A stretch of 64,000 nt of DNA, from contig NZ_KK073875.1 in the NCBI RefSeq assembly GCF_000585395.1, positions 5,136,274-5,200,273 on the forward strand. The letters run 5' to 3'. The notes below the pieces were generated by a model that was not told where the DNA came from, did not search any database, and saw only the letters and a program-made list of their open reading frames with translations. Positions 18,108 through 27,467 of the stretch are shown piece by piece; the stretch's first letter is position 1; every line of letters begins with the position of its first letter. This DNA comes from Saccharibacillus sacchari DSM 19268 (GTDB taxonomy: Bacteria; Bacillota; Bacilli; Paenibacillales; Paenibacillaceae). A program made the translations under genes and the position numbers.

Positions 18108-18121
18108 TGTAAACGCTTCAA
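18108..18121 (+). promoter_or_regulatory. Candidate CcpA cre site upstream of nupC
   Basis: TGTAAACGCTTCAA matches the cre consensus TGWAARCGYTWWCA at 12 of 14 positions. It lies 166 bases before nupC in a 280-base gap, which suggests carbon-catabolite control of nucleoside uptake, as known for the B. subtilis dra-nupC-pdp operon. Confidence 0.5.
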
Positions 18122-18286
18122 CATGATTCAAATAGCAGCATTCGTTGAAAATAGGGAGAGAGGCATAGAGTCGCATTGCGCCTTTCGCTCCCTTTCTCGA
18201 TGCACAATGTCAGGATTTTGTAAGCTTTTGAACAAACCGGCAGCTGCCGGACAGCCCAAAAAATACCTTCCAGGAGATTGTCGCCC

Positions 18287-19489
18287 ATGAACATTTTGAT
18301 TGCTTTGCTCGGACTGGCCGTCGTGTTCGGTCTCGCTTTTGTTGCAAGTAACGGTCGGAAAAAGATTCGTTATCGCCCGTTAATTATTATGGTCGTGCTT
18401 CAAGTTCTGCTCGCTTTCCTGTTACTTAACACCGTTGTCGGTACTACGTTGATCAGCGCTTTTGCCAATACGTTTGAAACATTGCTGGAATACGCCAAAG
18501 CCGGAATCAGCTTTGTGTTCGGCGGGTTGGCGAGAGAAGAAACGCCGACCGGTCAGGCTACCGTCTTTTTCTTAGACGTGCTAATGCCGATTGTCTTCAT
18601 CTCCGCGCTCATCGGCATTCTTCAATACGTGCGCGTTCTACCATTTATTGTTCGTTACATCGGACTCGTATTGAGCAAAATCAACGGAATGGGCAAGCTC
18701 GAATCCTACAACGCGGTCGCTTCCGCCATACTCGGCCAATCGGAAGTCTTCATTTCCGTCAAAAAGCAGATAGGCCTGCTACCAAAGCATCGACTCTACA
18801 CGCTCTGCGCTTCGGCAATGTCGACTGTCTCGATGTCGATCGTCGGCGCTTATATGGGCCTAATTCCGCCGAAATATGTCGTAACCGCATTAGTACTCAA
18901 CCTGTTCGGCGGATTTATCATTGCTTCCATTATTAATCCTTATAAAGTCGAGTCGGAAGAAGATATACTGGAAGTGCAACAAGAGGAGAAACAATCATTC
19001 TTCGAAATGCTCGGAGAATACATCATGGACGGCTTCAAGGTTGCAATCGTGGTCGCAGCTATGTTAATCGGCTTCGTTGCGCTGATCGCCATGCTGAACG
19101 GCATCTTCGCTGCGATCTTCGGACTTTCATTCCAAGAGATGCTAGGCTACGTGTTCTCGCCATTCGCATTCGTTATGGGCGTTCCGTGGCACGATGCAAT
19201 TACGGCAGGCAGCATTATGGCTACCAAACTGATGACAAACGAATTCACCGCCATGTTCGAACTGAATGGATTGATCGAGGCTGGAACCCTCAGCGAACGC
19301 ACAATCGGCATCGTATCCGTCTTCCTCGTCTCGTTCGCCAACTTCTCCTCGATCGGCATTATCGCCGGCGCGGTGAAGGGTCTGCACGAAAAGCAAGGTA
19401 ACGTCGTCGCCCGCTTCGGCCTGAAATTGCTTTATGGCGCAACTCTCGTCAGCATGCTATCTGCGATCATCGCAGGACTGTTCATTTAA
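18287..19489 (+). CDS. nupC: Concentrative nucleoside transporter NupC
   Basis: A 400-residue inner-membrane symporter importing nucleosides with H+ or Na+. The start [10 protein letters not shown] follows CCAGGAGATTG. It has the usual layout: three N-terminal helices (nucleoside transporter N domain, about 1-75), the gate domain with [20 protein letters not shown] and [20 protein letters not shown], then a C-terminal domain with [41 protein letters not shown] (cut in the middle of the conserved block) and [13 protein letters not shown]. These GQSEVFI, KLMTNEF and NFSSIGI blocks mark the CNT family. It is embedded in the deo region upstream of deoB. Confidence 0.96.
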   Translation: MNILIALLGLAVVFGLAFVASNGRKKIRYRPLIIMVVLQVLLAFLLLNTVVGTTLISAFANTFETLLEYAKAGISFVFGGLAREETPTGQATVFFLDVLMPIVFISALIGILQYVRVLPFIVRYIGLVLSKINGMGKLESYNAVASAILGQSEVFISVKKQIGLLPKHRLYTLCASAMSTVSMSIVGAYMGLIPPKYVVTALVLNLFGGFIIASIINPYKVESEEDILEVQQEEKQSFFEMLGEYIMDGFKVAIVVAAMLIGFVALIAMLNGIFAAIFGLSFQEMLGYVFSPFAFVMGVPWHDAITAGSIMATKLMTNEFTAMFELNGLIEAGTLSERTIGIVSVFLVSFANFSSIGIIAGAVKGLHEKQGNVVARFGLKLLYGATLVSMLSAIIAGLFI

Positions 19490-19563
19490 GATGAATCTAA
19501 GTCGTGAAAAAGCAAGAAAAAAGGTGTAGAATAGGATTTTCTGATCTGAAAGGAGCATGAACC

Positions 19564-20745
19564 ATGTCTACATTCAAACGTATCCACTTGATCGTGATGG
19601 ACTCGGTCGGAATCGGCGAAGCGCCGGATGCCGCGGAGTTCGATGATTTCGGAGTCGACACCTTCGGCCATATCGCCCGCGAAATGGGCGGCCTGAACAT
19701 GCCGAACATGGCCAAACTCGGCCTGTCCAATATCGAAGAGGTTCAAGGCATAGCCAAAGCCGACAAGCCTCTCGCTTACCACACCAAAATGCAGGAAGCT
19801 TCGCGCGGCAAAGACACGATGACCGGCCACTGGGAAATCATGGGCCTGTATATCGATACGCCGTTCCGCGTCTTTCCGGACGGATTCCCCGATGAACTGA
19901 TCCAGCGCATCGAAGAAAAAACCGGACGCAAAGTGATCGGCAACAAGCCGGCCAGCGGCACGGAAATCCTCGACGAGCTGGGCGAAGAACATATGAAGAC
20001 CGGCGCGCTGATCGTCTACACCTCCGCCGATTCCGTGCTTCAAGTCGCGGCGCATGAAGAGATTGTTCCTTTAAAAGAATTGTACGAGATTTGCGAGTTC
20101 TGTCGCGAAATCACATTGGAAGATCCGTACATGCTCGGCCGCATCATCGCTCGTCCGTTCGTCGGCGAGCCGGGAGCGTTCAAGCGCACAGCCGGACGTC
20201 ACGACTATGCGCTGAAGCCGTTCGGCCGCACCACGATGAACGAATTGCAAGACGGCGGATTCGACGTGATCGCCCTCGGCAAAATCGCTGACATCTATGA
20301 CGGCGAAGGCGTAACCAAATCCGTTCGCACCGTGTCCAACATGGACGGCATGGACAAGTTGGTCGAAGAACTGGACAACCCGTTCAATGGCCTGAGCTTC
20401 CTGAACCTGGTTGACTTCGACGCCCTGTTCGGCCACCGCCGCGATCCGCAAGGTTACGGCCAAGCGCTCGAAGAATACGACGCCCGTCTGCCTGAAGTAT
20501 TCGCCAAAATGAACGACGACGATCTGCTGCTCATCACCGCAGACCACGGCAACGACCCGACGTACCGCGGCACCGACCATACCCGCGAATACGTCCCGCT
20601 GCTCGCCTACTCGCCGAGCTTCAAAAACGGCGGCACCAAGCTTCCTGTCCGCACCACTTTCGCCGACATCGCAGCAACAGTAGCCGAAAACTTCAGCGTC
20701 AAAATGCCGGAATACGGCACAAGCTTCCTGGGCGATTTGAAGTAA
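19564..20745 (+). CDS. deoB: Phosphopentomutase
   Basis: A 393-residue Mn-dependent enzyme of the alkaline phosphatase superfamily. It interconverts (deoxy)ribose-1-phosphate and (deoxy)ribose-5-phosphate, linking the nucleoside phosphorylases to DeoC. A GAAAGGAG site lies 8 bases upstream. Motifs: [12 protein letters not shown] with the first metal Asp, [13 protein letters not shown] with the phosphorylated Thr, [28 protein letters not shown], and the C-terminal metal site [19 protein letters not shown]. Length and motif order are those of the Firmicute enzyme. The gene is followed by a long structured gap before deoD. Confidence 0.97.
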   Translation: MSTFKRIHLIVMDSVGIGEAPDAAEFDDFGVDTFGHIAREMGGLNMPNMAKLGLSNIEEVQGIAKADKPLAYHTKMQEASRGKDTMTGHWEIMGLYIDTPFRVFPDGFPDELIQRIEEKTGRKVIGNKPASGTEILDELGEEHMKTGALIVYTSADSVLQVAAHEEIVPLKELYEICEFCREITLEDPYMLGRIIARPFVGEPGAFKRTAGRHDYALKPFGRTTMNELQDGGFDVIALGKIADIYDGEGVTKSVRTVSNMDGMDKLVEELDNPFNGLSFLNLVDFDALFGHRRDPQGYGQALEEYDARLPEVFAKMNDDDLLLITADHGNDPTYRGTDHTREYVPLLAYSPSFKNGGTKLPVRTTFADIAATVAENFSVKMPEYGTSFLGDLK

Positions 20746-21263
20746 CGAATGAACGGATCGGAAGCAGTGCAATTAGGCATTCGTATCAAAAAAGGCCGGT
20801 GCTTGCTCCATCAGGAGATTAAACAAGCACCAGAGTTGTAAAAACTGCAACAAAATCTTCCCGCAATCGATGTCCAGCAAGCCTATCTTGCAGAACTTGC
20901 AACATTTTCTCGTTTTCATCGCGAGTAAGATCGAATAATTGCCCAAAATGCTGCAAAACTTACAACATACTCGTTCAAACGCCTTATTTTCAATACAAAT
21001 TGTTGCAAAAACTACAACCCGGTCCAAAACGAACATGATTTTCCCTTAATCCAAAAAAGGAACGCGAATCGGCTTTACCTCCAGTCCCACCCCGTTCGAG
21101 CCTAGCGGAGAATGGGGTGGAGCCGGAGAAACGAAGTGCTCGCATTTGTTTTCCGATTTTCACCTTATAAAAGTCTAATCGAAAAAATCGGAAAATAACG
21201 GCGATCGCAGGCCCACCCTATTCGCAGCGCCACCCACACCCACCAAACTGGAGGTTTTTCAAA
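20746..21263. repeat. Structured repeat-rich gap between deoB and deoD
   Basis: This is 518 bases without a convincing gene. It holds, in order: a hairpin at 20798-20831 (ggtgcttg / caagcacc with inner ctcc/ggag) that is terminator-like on the minus strand; four copies of an imperfect palindrome of the type GTTGYA-AAAAC-TGCAAC at about 20835, 20887, 20949 and 21002, spaced 52-62 bases; a 19-base arm hairpin at 21079-21128 (four mismatches, most allowing wobble pairs); and a perfect 12-bp inverted repeat ttttccgatttt / aaaatcggaaaa at 21149-21195. The 87-codon minus-strand reading 20773-21036 is made of the repeats and is not called. Confidence 0.7.
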
Positions 21264-21971
21264 ATGAGTGTTCACATCGAAGCCAAAGTCGGCGACATCG
21301 CCGAAACGATCCTGCTCCCGGGCGATCCCCTGAGAGCCAAATTCATCGCCGACACTTACCTCGAAGACGTCGTGCAATACAACCAAGTCCGCGGCATGCT
21401 CGGCTTCACCGGTACCTACAAAGGCAAGCGCATCTCTGTTCAAGGTTCCGGCATGGGCATCCCTTCGTTCGCGATCTACGCCAACGAACTGATCAGCGAA
21501 TACGGCGTCAAAAACCTGATCCGCGTCGGCACTTGCGGCGGCATGCAGGAAAGCGTACGCGTTCGCGACGTGATCTTGGCGCAGGCGGCATGTACCGATT
21601 CCAGCATGAACCGCAACACCTTCCCGGGCTTCGACTTCGCTCCGATCGCAAGCTTCGGCCTGTTGAAAGAAGCTTACGAACGCGCCGTGGAAAAAGGACT
21701 GAACGTCCATGTCGGCAACATCCTCAGCTCCGACATCTTCTACCGCGACGACAAGACGGTCACGACGAAGCTGATGGAATACGGCGTGTTGGGCGTGGAA
21801 ATGGAAACGACGGCCCTCTACTCGCTCGCAGCCAAATTCGGCGTCAACGCCCTGACCATCCTCACCGTCAGCGATCACCTGCTGACCGGCGAAGAAACCA
21901 CTTCGGCCGAGCGTCAATCGACCTTCAACGACATGATGGAAGTGGCTCTGGAAACAGCGCTCACTCTGTAA
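21264..21971 (+). CDS. deoD: Purine nucleoside phosphorylase, hexameric DeoD type
   Basis: A 235-residue enzyme that splits purine (deoxy)nucleosides with phosphate to the base and (deoxy)ribose-1-phosphate. An ACTGGAGG site lies 9 bases upstream. Motifs: [15 protein letters not shown] (phosphate-binding Gly and Arg), [39 protein letters not shown] (ribose-binding Met-Glu) and [10 protein letters not shown] with the catalytic Asp. The 235 aa length and [13 protein letters not shown] segment are those of the trimer-of-dimers bacterial family rather than the trimeric PunA type. Its product feeds DeoB. It is 38 bases upstream of pdp and probably co-transcribed with it. Confidence 0.97.
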   Translation: MSVHIEAKVGDIAETILLPGDPLRAKFIADTYLEDVVQYNQVRGMLGFTGTYKGKRISVQGSGMGIPSFAIYANELISEYGVKNLIRVGTCGGMQESVRVRDVILAQAACTDSSMNRNTFPGFDFAPIASFGLLKEAYERAVEKGLNVHVGNILSSDIFYRDDKTVTTKLMEYGVLGVEMETTALYSLAAKFGVNALTILTVSDHLLTGEETTSAERQSTFNDMMEVALETALTL

Positions 21972-22009
21972 ATAGCCGAATTCATCTTACGAAAGCGAGG
22001 CAGACAAAC

Positions 22010-23311
22010 ATGAGAATGGTAGACTTGATCGAGAAAAAACGAGACGGAAAAGAACTCAGCACCGAAGAAATCAACTTCATTATTGAAGGCTACACCCAAG
22101 GAGATATTCCGGATTATCAGGTGAGCGCATTCGCAATGGCTGTCTTTTTCCAGGACATGAACGATCGGGAGCGCGCCGATCTGACGATGGCGATGGTGCA
22201 TTCCGGCGACACCATCGACCTGTCGGCGATCGAAGGCGTCAAAGTCGACAAGCACTCCACGGGCGGCGTAGGCGATACGACCACTCTGGTCCTCGCACCG
22301 CTTGTTGCGGCATTGGACGTACCGGTCGCGAAAATGTCGGGACGCGGTCTCGGCCATACCGGCGGTACCGTGGATAAGCTGGAAGCGGTCGAAGGATTCC
22401 ACGTCGAAATCACGAACGAAGAATTCGTGAAGCTCGTCAATGAGCATAAGATCGCGGTTATCGGCCAAAGCGGCAACCTGACTCCGGCCGACAAAAAGCT
22501 GTACGCGCTGCGCGACGTAACGGCAACGGTCAACTCGATCCCGATGATCGCAAGCTCGATCATGAGCAAAAAGATCGCAGCCGGAGCCGACGCAATCGTG
22601 CTCGACGTCAAAACTGGCGCGGGCGCATTCATGAAGACGCTCGAAGGCTCGAAAGACCTTGCTCACGCGATGGTCTCGATCGGCAACAACGTCGGTCGCC
22701 GCACGATGGCCGTTATTTCCGATATGAGCCAGCCGCTGGGCGCAGCGATCGGCAATGCGTTGGAAGTGCAAGAAGCGATCGACACGCTGAAAGGCCAAGG
22801 TCCGAAAGATCTGGAAGATCTGTGTCTCGCACTCGGCAGCCAGATGGTCTTCCTGGCAGGCAAAGCCTCCTCGCTGGAAGATGCCGAAGCGAAACTGCGC
22901 GAAGTCATTGCCAACGGCAAAGCACTGGATAAATTCCGCGACTTCCTCGCGAATCAAGGCGGAGACGCTTCGGTTGTCGATCATCCGGAACGTCTGCCGC
23001 AAGCGGCTTACAAGATCGAAGTTCCGGCTCCGCGCGGCGGCGTCGTATCCGAGATCATCGCTGACGAGATCGGCGTAGCCGCAATGTGGCTCGGCGCAGG
23101 CCGTGCGACGAAAGAATCGGAGATCGATCTGGCTGTCGGCCTGATGCTGAACAAGAAAGTCGGCGAAGCTGTCGAAGCCGGCGAATCGCTCGTTACCATT
23201 CATGCGAACAGCGAAGATGTTGCTAACGTAACGGAGAAAATCCTTGCGGCAATCTCGATCGCGGACAGCGCGGAAGCACCAACACTGATCTACGGCACGA
23301 TTACCGAATAA
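22010..23311 (+). CDS. pdp: Pyrimidine-nucleoside phosphorylase
   Basis: A 433-residue enzyme that phosphorolyses uridine, thymidine and deoxyuridine. The start [13 protein letters not shown] follows GAAAGCGAGG and matches the family N-terminus, so the much longer open frame that begins inside deoD is rejected. Motifs: [13 protein letters not shown] (phosphate site), the thymidine phosphorylase signature [55 protein letters not shown] and TGAGAFMK. The C-terminal domain (about 345-433) is the usual alpha/beta cap. The 433 aa length matches the Bacillus Pdp, which accepts both uridine and thymidine. It is the last gene of the salvage region and is followed by a terminator. Confidence 0.96.
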   Translation: MRMVDLIEKKRDGKELSTEEINFIIEGYTQGDIPDYQVSAFAMAVFFQDMNDRERADLTMAMVHSGDTIDLSAIEGVKVDKHSTGGVGDTTTLVLAPLVAALDVPVAKMSGRGLGHTGGTVDKLEAVEGFHVEITNEEFVKLVNEHKIAVIGQSGNLTPADKKLYALRDVTATVNSIPMIASSIMSKKIAAGADAIVLDVKTGAGAFMKTLEGSKDLAHAMVSIGNNVGRRTMAVISDMSQPLGAAIGNALEVQEAIDTLKGQGPKDLEDLCLALGSQMVFLAGKASSLEDAEAKLREVIANGKALDKFRDFLANQGGDASVVDHPERLPQAAYKIEVPAPRGGVVSEIIADEIGVAAMWLGAGRATKESEIDLAVGLMLNKKVGEAVEAGESLVTIHANSEDVANVTEKILAAISIADSAEAPTLIYGTITE

Positions 23312-23330
23312 GCGATACGCCGAGCATACA

Positions 23331-23370
23331 GGGCGTCCTTCCCATCTTCAATCGGGAAGGACGTCTTTTT
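23331..23370 (+). terminator. Terminator at the end of the deoD-pdp unit
   Basis: The perfect stem gcgtccttccc / gggaaggacgt is followed by five T. Confidence 0.88.
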
Positions 23371-23478
23371 GCTATGCCGAAAGTCGCAAAAAGCTTCCCG
23401 CATTTGGAAACGAGAATGAAGCAAGCTAAAATAGAGGCAGGGGTTTTATGGAAAACGGAAATTAGAGGAGGAATAGAA

Positions 23479-25305
23479 ATGCCTGATTCGCAAGAGTATC
23501 GTTTTCAGGTCAACCTGAGCGGAATGATCGATATTTTATCGAACCACCTGTACAGCAGTCCGCGTGTATTCCTGCGCGAATTGCTGCAAAATGCCACTGA
23601 CGCGATTACGGCACGCATGGATCTCGATCCGTCCCATCGCGGCGAAGTGTTCGTCGAGCTGGCAGGCCGCGGCGCCGATGCCACCTTGCTGATGCAAGAT
23701 AACGGGATCGGATTGACCGAGGAAGACGTCCATGAATTCCTTGCCATGATCGGCCATTCTTCCAAGCGAAACGGAACGGAACTGCTTGGCGAAACTTCCT
23801 TTATCGGACGGTTCGGCATCGGTCTGCTTTCCTGCTTCATGGTCAGTGACGAGATCGTTATGCTGACCCAATCGGCAAGCGGCGGCCCTTCAATCGAATG
23901 GAAAGGAAAGCCGGACGGTACATACACGATTCGCAAATTGGAAACGTCGTTGACGCCGGGCACCAAGGTCTATTTGCGCTGCAAACCGGAGACGGACTTT
24001 TATTTCGAATCGGAAACGGTGGAATTGGATCTTTTGCATTATGGCGCTTTGCTGCCGTATCCGATCCGTCTATCTGCGGAAGGACGGGAGCACCGGATTA
24101 ACCCGGAAGTCCCTGACTGGATCGTGCGTCCGGATCTTGCGCATGGCAGTCCGGACGAGGTACTGCGTTTTGGCGAAAAAATGCTGGGCGAGCGATTCCG
24201 CGACTTTATTCCGTTACGGACTTCGACGGGGCGCACAGGCGGTATTGCCTACATTCTTCCGCATGCCGTCAATCTGAGCGCCAAGCGCTCGCACAAGGTT
24301 TATCTGAAACGGATGCTGATCTCCGAGCAGGCGGACAATATTTTGCCGGAGTGGGCCTTTTTCGTAAAATGCTTGATTTGGACCGACGAACTTCAACCGA
24401 CAGCCTCGCGTGAACATTTTTACGAAAACGAACAGTTGGAACGCGTACGCGGCGAGCTGGGTGAAGCCATTCGGGACGCACTGATTCATATGAGCGAACA
24501 GGATCAGACCCGGCTGCGGCGTATCGTCGAACTGCATGCGTTATCGATGAAAAACCTGGCCGTGGAAGACGATACGTTTTACCGAATGATCCATCGCTGG
24601 CTGCCGTTCGAGAGCACCTACGGACACAAGACGCTGGGCGAGCTGATTGATGAAAAACAAACGCTCTACTATACTCCTACGCTCGACCATTATCGCCAAC
24701 TCCGCCATGTCGCTTCCGCGCAATCGATGCTGGTCGTCAACGGGGGTTATATTTACGAAGCGGAATTGCTGGAGTCGCTCGCTCGCATCTTGCCGGGAAC
24801 CGACGTTCGTCGTTTATTGCCCGAGGATGTATCGCTTGCTTTTACCGACTTGAATCCTGAAGAACGATCCGCAACCCTTCAAGCCGCTCGTGCCGCGGAT
24901 CTGGCTCTTCAGCGTTTCCGCTGCCGCATCCTGCTGAAACGCTTCAAGCCGGAAGAATTACCTGCCTTGTTCACTTTGCCGGAAGAAGCCGCTACGCTGC
25001 GTTCGATTGAACGCGCCAGCGAAGAAAGCCCGCAAGCCTTCGCTTCCATACTCGGAAGTCTGGGCGGTTCGCTCCAAGGAGAGGCAAGCTCGTATTCCAT
25101 TTTATACCTGAACCTGAACAACCCTGTCGTCGAGCGAATGTTTACGGGCCAATCCACCAGCCGTTTAAGCACGTTGATCGAGATGTTATACGCGAATGCG
25201 CTGATGATGGGACACTACCCAATGAGCCGTTCGGAGCTGGCGCTGCTGAATAAAGGTATTTTGTCGTTGATTGATTGGAGCATGGAATCGGAGAAAGGAG
25301 AATAA
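23479..25305 (+). CDS. HSP90-family protein
   Basis: A 608-residue GHKL ATPase. The start MPDSQEYRFQVN follows GAGGAGG. The N-terminal ATP site is complete: FLRELLQNATDAI (Glu and Asn), MQDNGIGLTEED, GHSSKRNG and the lid motif GRFGIGLLSCF. The middle domain includes LPEWAFFVKCLIW and LQPTASREHFYENEQL, where the Arg is at the position of the conserved ATP-contacting Arg of Hsp90. No charged linker is present. After about residue 370 the sequence departs from HtpG, with segments such as FRCRILLKRFKPEEL and a weakly related end, so it belongs to the divergent HSP90 family rather than clearly to HtpG itself. A TPR-like protein starts 6 bases after its stop, so the two are an operon. Confidence 0.9.
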   Translation: MPDSQEYRFQVNLSGMIDILSNHLYSSPRVFLRELLQNATDAITARMDLDPSHRGEVFVELAGRGADATLLMQDNGIGLTEEDVHEFLAMIGHSSKRNGTELLGETSFIGRFGIGLLSCFMVSDEIVMLTQSASGGPSIEWKGKPDGTYTIRKLETSLTPGTKVYLRCKPETDFYFESETVELDLLHYGALLPYPIRLSAEGREHRINPEVPDWIVRPDLAHGSPDEVLRFGEKMLGERFRDFIPLRTSTGRTGGIAYILPHAVNLSAKRSHKVYLKRMLISEQADNILPEWAFFVKCLIWTDELQPTASREHFYENEQLERVRGELGEAIRDALIHMSEQDQTRLRRIVELHALSMKNLAVEDDTFYRMIHRWLPFESTYGHKTLGELIDEKQTLYYTPTLDHYRQLRHVASAQSMLVVNGGYIYEAELLESLARILPGTDVRRLLPEDVSLAFTDLNPEERSATLQAARAADLALQRFRCRILLKRFKPEELPALFTLPEEAATLRSIERASEESPQAFASILGSLGGSLQGEASSYSILYLNLNNPVVERMFTGQSTSRLSTLIEMLYANALMMGHYPMSRSELALLNKGILSLIDWSMESEKGE

Positions 25306-25311
25306 TTCACG

Positions 25312-26385
25312 ATGGACCATTTTGAATCGGAATTTGAAGACCTGATGATGGAGGCTTACGGCTTGCCGAACGGCGCGGCCAAGATGGCGTTATTGGAGCG
25401 AGCGGCTGAATTGGCGGATCTCGCGGGCAACGTCGAAGCCGGTTACGAAGCGCGCGAAGAAATCGTGGAAGTCGGCAGTTTCGGAGGTTTTCCGTTAAAA
25501 GCGATCGTGGCGTACTCTTGGCAGCTCGGTCAATATGATCGAAACCCGGAAGCCTACGAAGCCCATACGCTGCATTGGAATTACAAATGGGTCATCGACG
25601 ATGTCCCTTCGTTCCCGGACGTCCCCGCGCAGCAGATCGAATCGCTGCTGGAGGACCTGCGTCGGCGTTATCAGGAGTACGGAGTCAGCGACCGCACTTA
25701 TTGGTACTACCGTTTCCGGATCTCGATGTATATGGGCGACCTGGACAAAGCAGGCGAATATCTAAATGAATTCCGCAAACTGAAAAGAGACGCCATGAGC
25801 GACTGCTCCGCTTGCGAACTGGACGAGCAAGTCCGTTACCTGCTGCTCACCGGACAAGACGAAGCCGCAGTCAAAAAAGCCCAGCCGATCGTCAAAGGCC
25901 GCCAGCGCTGCGCTCATGTCCCGCACGCAACCTTGCCTTTCCTTCTGCTCCCGCTGCACCGACTGGGACGCACCGAAGAAGCCGAAGAGATTCAGCCTAA
26001 AAGCTATAAACTCATTCGCGACAATCTGACCTTCGTACACGAGTTCGGCGAACATATCGGTTACCTGTCCATCGTCGATCCGCAAAAAGCCCTCCCGCTG
26101 CTGGAACGCCATCTCCCGCAGGTCGAAGGCCATGAAGATCCGTTAAACCGGATGATGTTCTACTGGAACGCCGCTGCCTTGCTGCAAAAACTGATCCGCA
26201 CCGGCGAATCTTTCGTACTCAACCTTCCTCCGTCCTCGCGCTTCTACGCCTTGGCCGACAACCACGACGAACTGCGCCAAAAACTGGAGGAAGAAGCCTT
26301 CACCACCGCCCAAGCCCTAGACAACCGCAACGCCAATACTTATTACACGGAATATGGAAAAGAACTACTTAAAGAGCGAGGCTAA
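25312..26385 (+). CDS. TPR-like helical repeat protein paired with HSP90-family gene
   Basis: A 357-residue, wholly helical, cytosolic protein. Repeats with the TPR-like rhythm are visible: AKMALLERAAELADLAGNVEAGYEAR (split here as AALLERAAELA and NVEAGYEAREE), YRFRISMYMGDLDKAGEYL, VRYLLLTGQDEAAVKKAQ, LLLPLHRLGRTEEAEEI and KALPLLERHLPQV. Two Cys in SDCSACELDEQ and one in GRQRCAHVPHA could bind a metal, but this is not established. It has no enzyme motif. The 6-base gap from the HSP90 gene means coupled expression; an adaptor or client-recruiting role for the chaperone is a reasonable inference. A terminator overlaps its stop codon region. Confidence 0.8.
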   Translation: MDHFESEFEDLMMEAYGLPNGAAKMALLERAAELADLAGNVEAGYEAREEIVEVGSFGGFPLKAIVAYSWQLGQYDRNPEAYEAHTLHWNYKWVIDDVPSFPDVPAQQIESLLEDLRRRYQEYGVSDRTYWYYRFRISMYMGDLDKAGEYLNEFRKLKRDAMSDCSACELDEQVRYLLLTGQDEAAVKKAQPIVKGRQRCAHVPHATLPFLLLPLHRLGRTEEAEEIQPKSYKLIRDNLTFVHEFGEHIGYLSIVDPQKALPLLERHLPQVEGHEDPLNRMMFYWNAAALLQKLIRTGESFVLNLPPSSRFYALADNHDELRQKLEEEAFTTAQALDNRNANTYYTEYGKELLKERG

Positions 26386-26402
26386 CGCCTTCGCTCTTTT
26401 TA
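26371..26402 (+). terminator. Terminator of the HSP90-TPR operon
   Basis: The stem aaagagcgaggc / gccttcgctcttt with a short loop is followed by a T-rich run. The left arm lies inside the last codons of the TPR-like gene. Confidence 0.75.
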
Positions 26403-26494
26403 TAATCTTATAAAGCCGATTTTTTTATAAGAAGCTTCTCTATGCAAGACGTATGCATAATATCTTTATCTTTGGCCTCCCATACCTCCCCCAC

Positions 26495-26568
26495 AAGAAA
26501 GCCCTATCCATGCGCACGCAGAGCGAATTTCTCCCGCAGCGTCTCCAGCGTGGAGATAGGGCTTTCTT
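26495..26568 (-). terminator. Terminator of mgtC-like gene, with repeat remnant in its loop
   Basis: The arms aagaaagccctatcca / tggagatagggctttctt form a long stem. The loop carries GAATTTCTCCCGCAGCGTCTC at 26524-26544, whose first part equals the end of palindromic repeat copy B and whose last part equals the outer end of copy A. Confidence 0.75.
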
Positions 26569-26573
26569 AATTT

Positions 26574-27269
26574 TCACTTCAGCTCGATTCCGATGATATG
26601 ATCGTGCTCCTCCAACAGCGGCATCAATTCATCCGCAGTCGTCCCTTTCGGAAGGCGAACCACCAAATCCAAAGTGAGGTGCTTTTTCTCTTCATCTTTC
26701 CCACCTGCTTTGAAATCGATTACGGTCATTCCCCGCTCCTCAAGCAGACGCTTGAAGTTCTCCGCTGCACCCTTTTCCTGCCGAACCGTAACAAGCAGCC
26801 GATGCGTCGAGGCTACCAAGCGACCTTTGAAATTGCCGTGCATGATAATCTGCGTCATATAAATCAACAGCGTCGCCGCGATCCCCAAAATATACAAGCC
26901 CGCTCCCATCGCCATGCCGACTCCCGCAGTCGCCCACATTCCCGCCGCAGTCGTTAGGCCGTTAATCGTATATTTCCGCATGAAGATCATGCCTGCTCCG
27001 AGAAAGCCGACACCGCTGACGATCTCGGATGCGACTTTGGTCGGGTCGATCTGCACGCCGGTTCGTCCTTCCAAATCCATGAATCCGTACTTGGAAATCA
27101 CCATAATGAGCGCCGCGCCTACAGCCACAATGAAATGCGTTCGTGTTCCAGCCTCCTTGCGCCTGCTTTTTCGTTCATAACCAATCAGGGCTCCGCACAT
27201 TCCTGCAATCAGGATTCGCAGCAAATGCTCGAATTCCAGCGGTAAATCGACCAGATCGAAGTACCCCAT
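26574..27269 (-). CDS. MgtC/SapB-family membrane protein
   Basis: A 231-residue protein. The start MGYFDLVDLPLEFEHLL is chosen because GGAGAGGAG precedes it and other MgtC proteins begin shortly before the first helix; the longer frame (MSGQKNMENH) has no site. The N-terminal half has four to five helices with the family motifs RILIAGMCGALIGYERKSR, AGTRTHFIVAVGAALIM, GVGFLGAGMIFM and GLTTAAGMWATAGVGMAMGAG. The C-terminal 85 residues form an ACT-like cytosolic domain (RLLVTVRQEKGAAENFKRLL, LTLDLVVRLP, EHDHIIGIEL). MgtC proteins support growth at low Mg2+ and in Salmonella inhibit the F-ATPase; the role here is unknown. It is monocistronic. Confidence 0.93.
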   Translation of the reverse strand: MGYFDLVDLPLEFEHLLRILIAGMCGALIGYERKSRRKEAGTRTHFIVAVGAALIMVISKYGFMDLEGRTGVQIDPTKVASEIVSGVGFLGAGMIFMRKYTINGLTTAAGMWATAGVGMAMGAGLYILGIAATLLIYMTQIIMHGNFKGRLVASTHRLLVTVRQEKGAAENFKRLLEERGMTVIDFKAGGKDEEKKHLTLDLVVRLPKGTTADELMPLLEEHDHIIGIELK

Positions 27270-27467
27270 ACCTTCAACTCCTCTCCAAGTATGAACAAGC
27301 AAGCATTTATGGTTCTCCATGTTTTTCTGCCCGGACATCTGCTATGTTTTTACCCACGTTCGAGTAGGGCGTGTACGCAAACTTACTTTTTCGAATTTCA
27401 TTTGCAACATTCCATAGGAGAGCCTCGTCTGAAAGATATCCAAGCCTAATCAAGGAGCGTGTTATTG

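Noticed and set aside
20830..21020. CRISPR array
   Set aside because: There are only four degenerate, palindromic 17-base units with unequal spacing and no cas genes.
20773..21036. Minus-strand open frame of 87 codons with CCKFC motifs
   Set aside because: The Cys-rich motifs are the translation of the GTTGCA palindrome repeats. No ribosome-binding site was found; kept as a repeat, not a gene.
21533..22009. Long N-terminal extension of pdp overlapping deoD
   Set aside because: The extra 159 codons are out of frame with deoD and Arg-rich; the family start and ribosome-binding site are at 22010.
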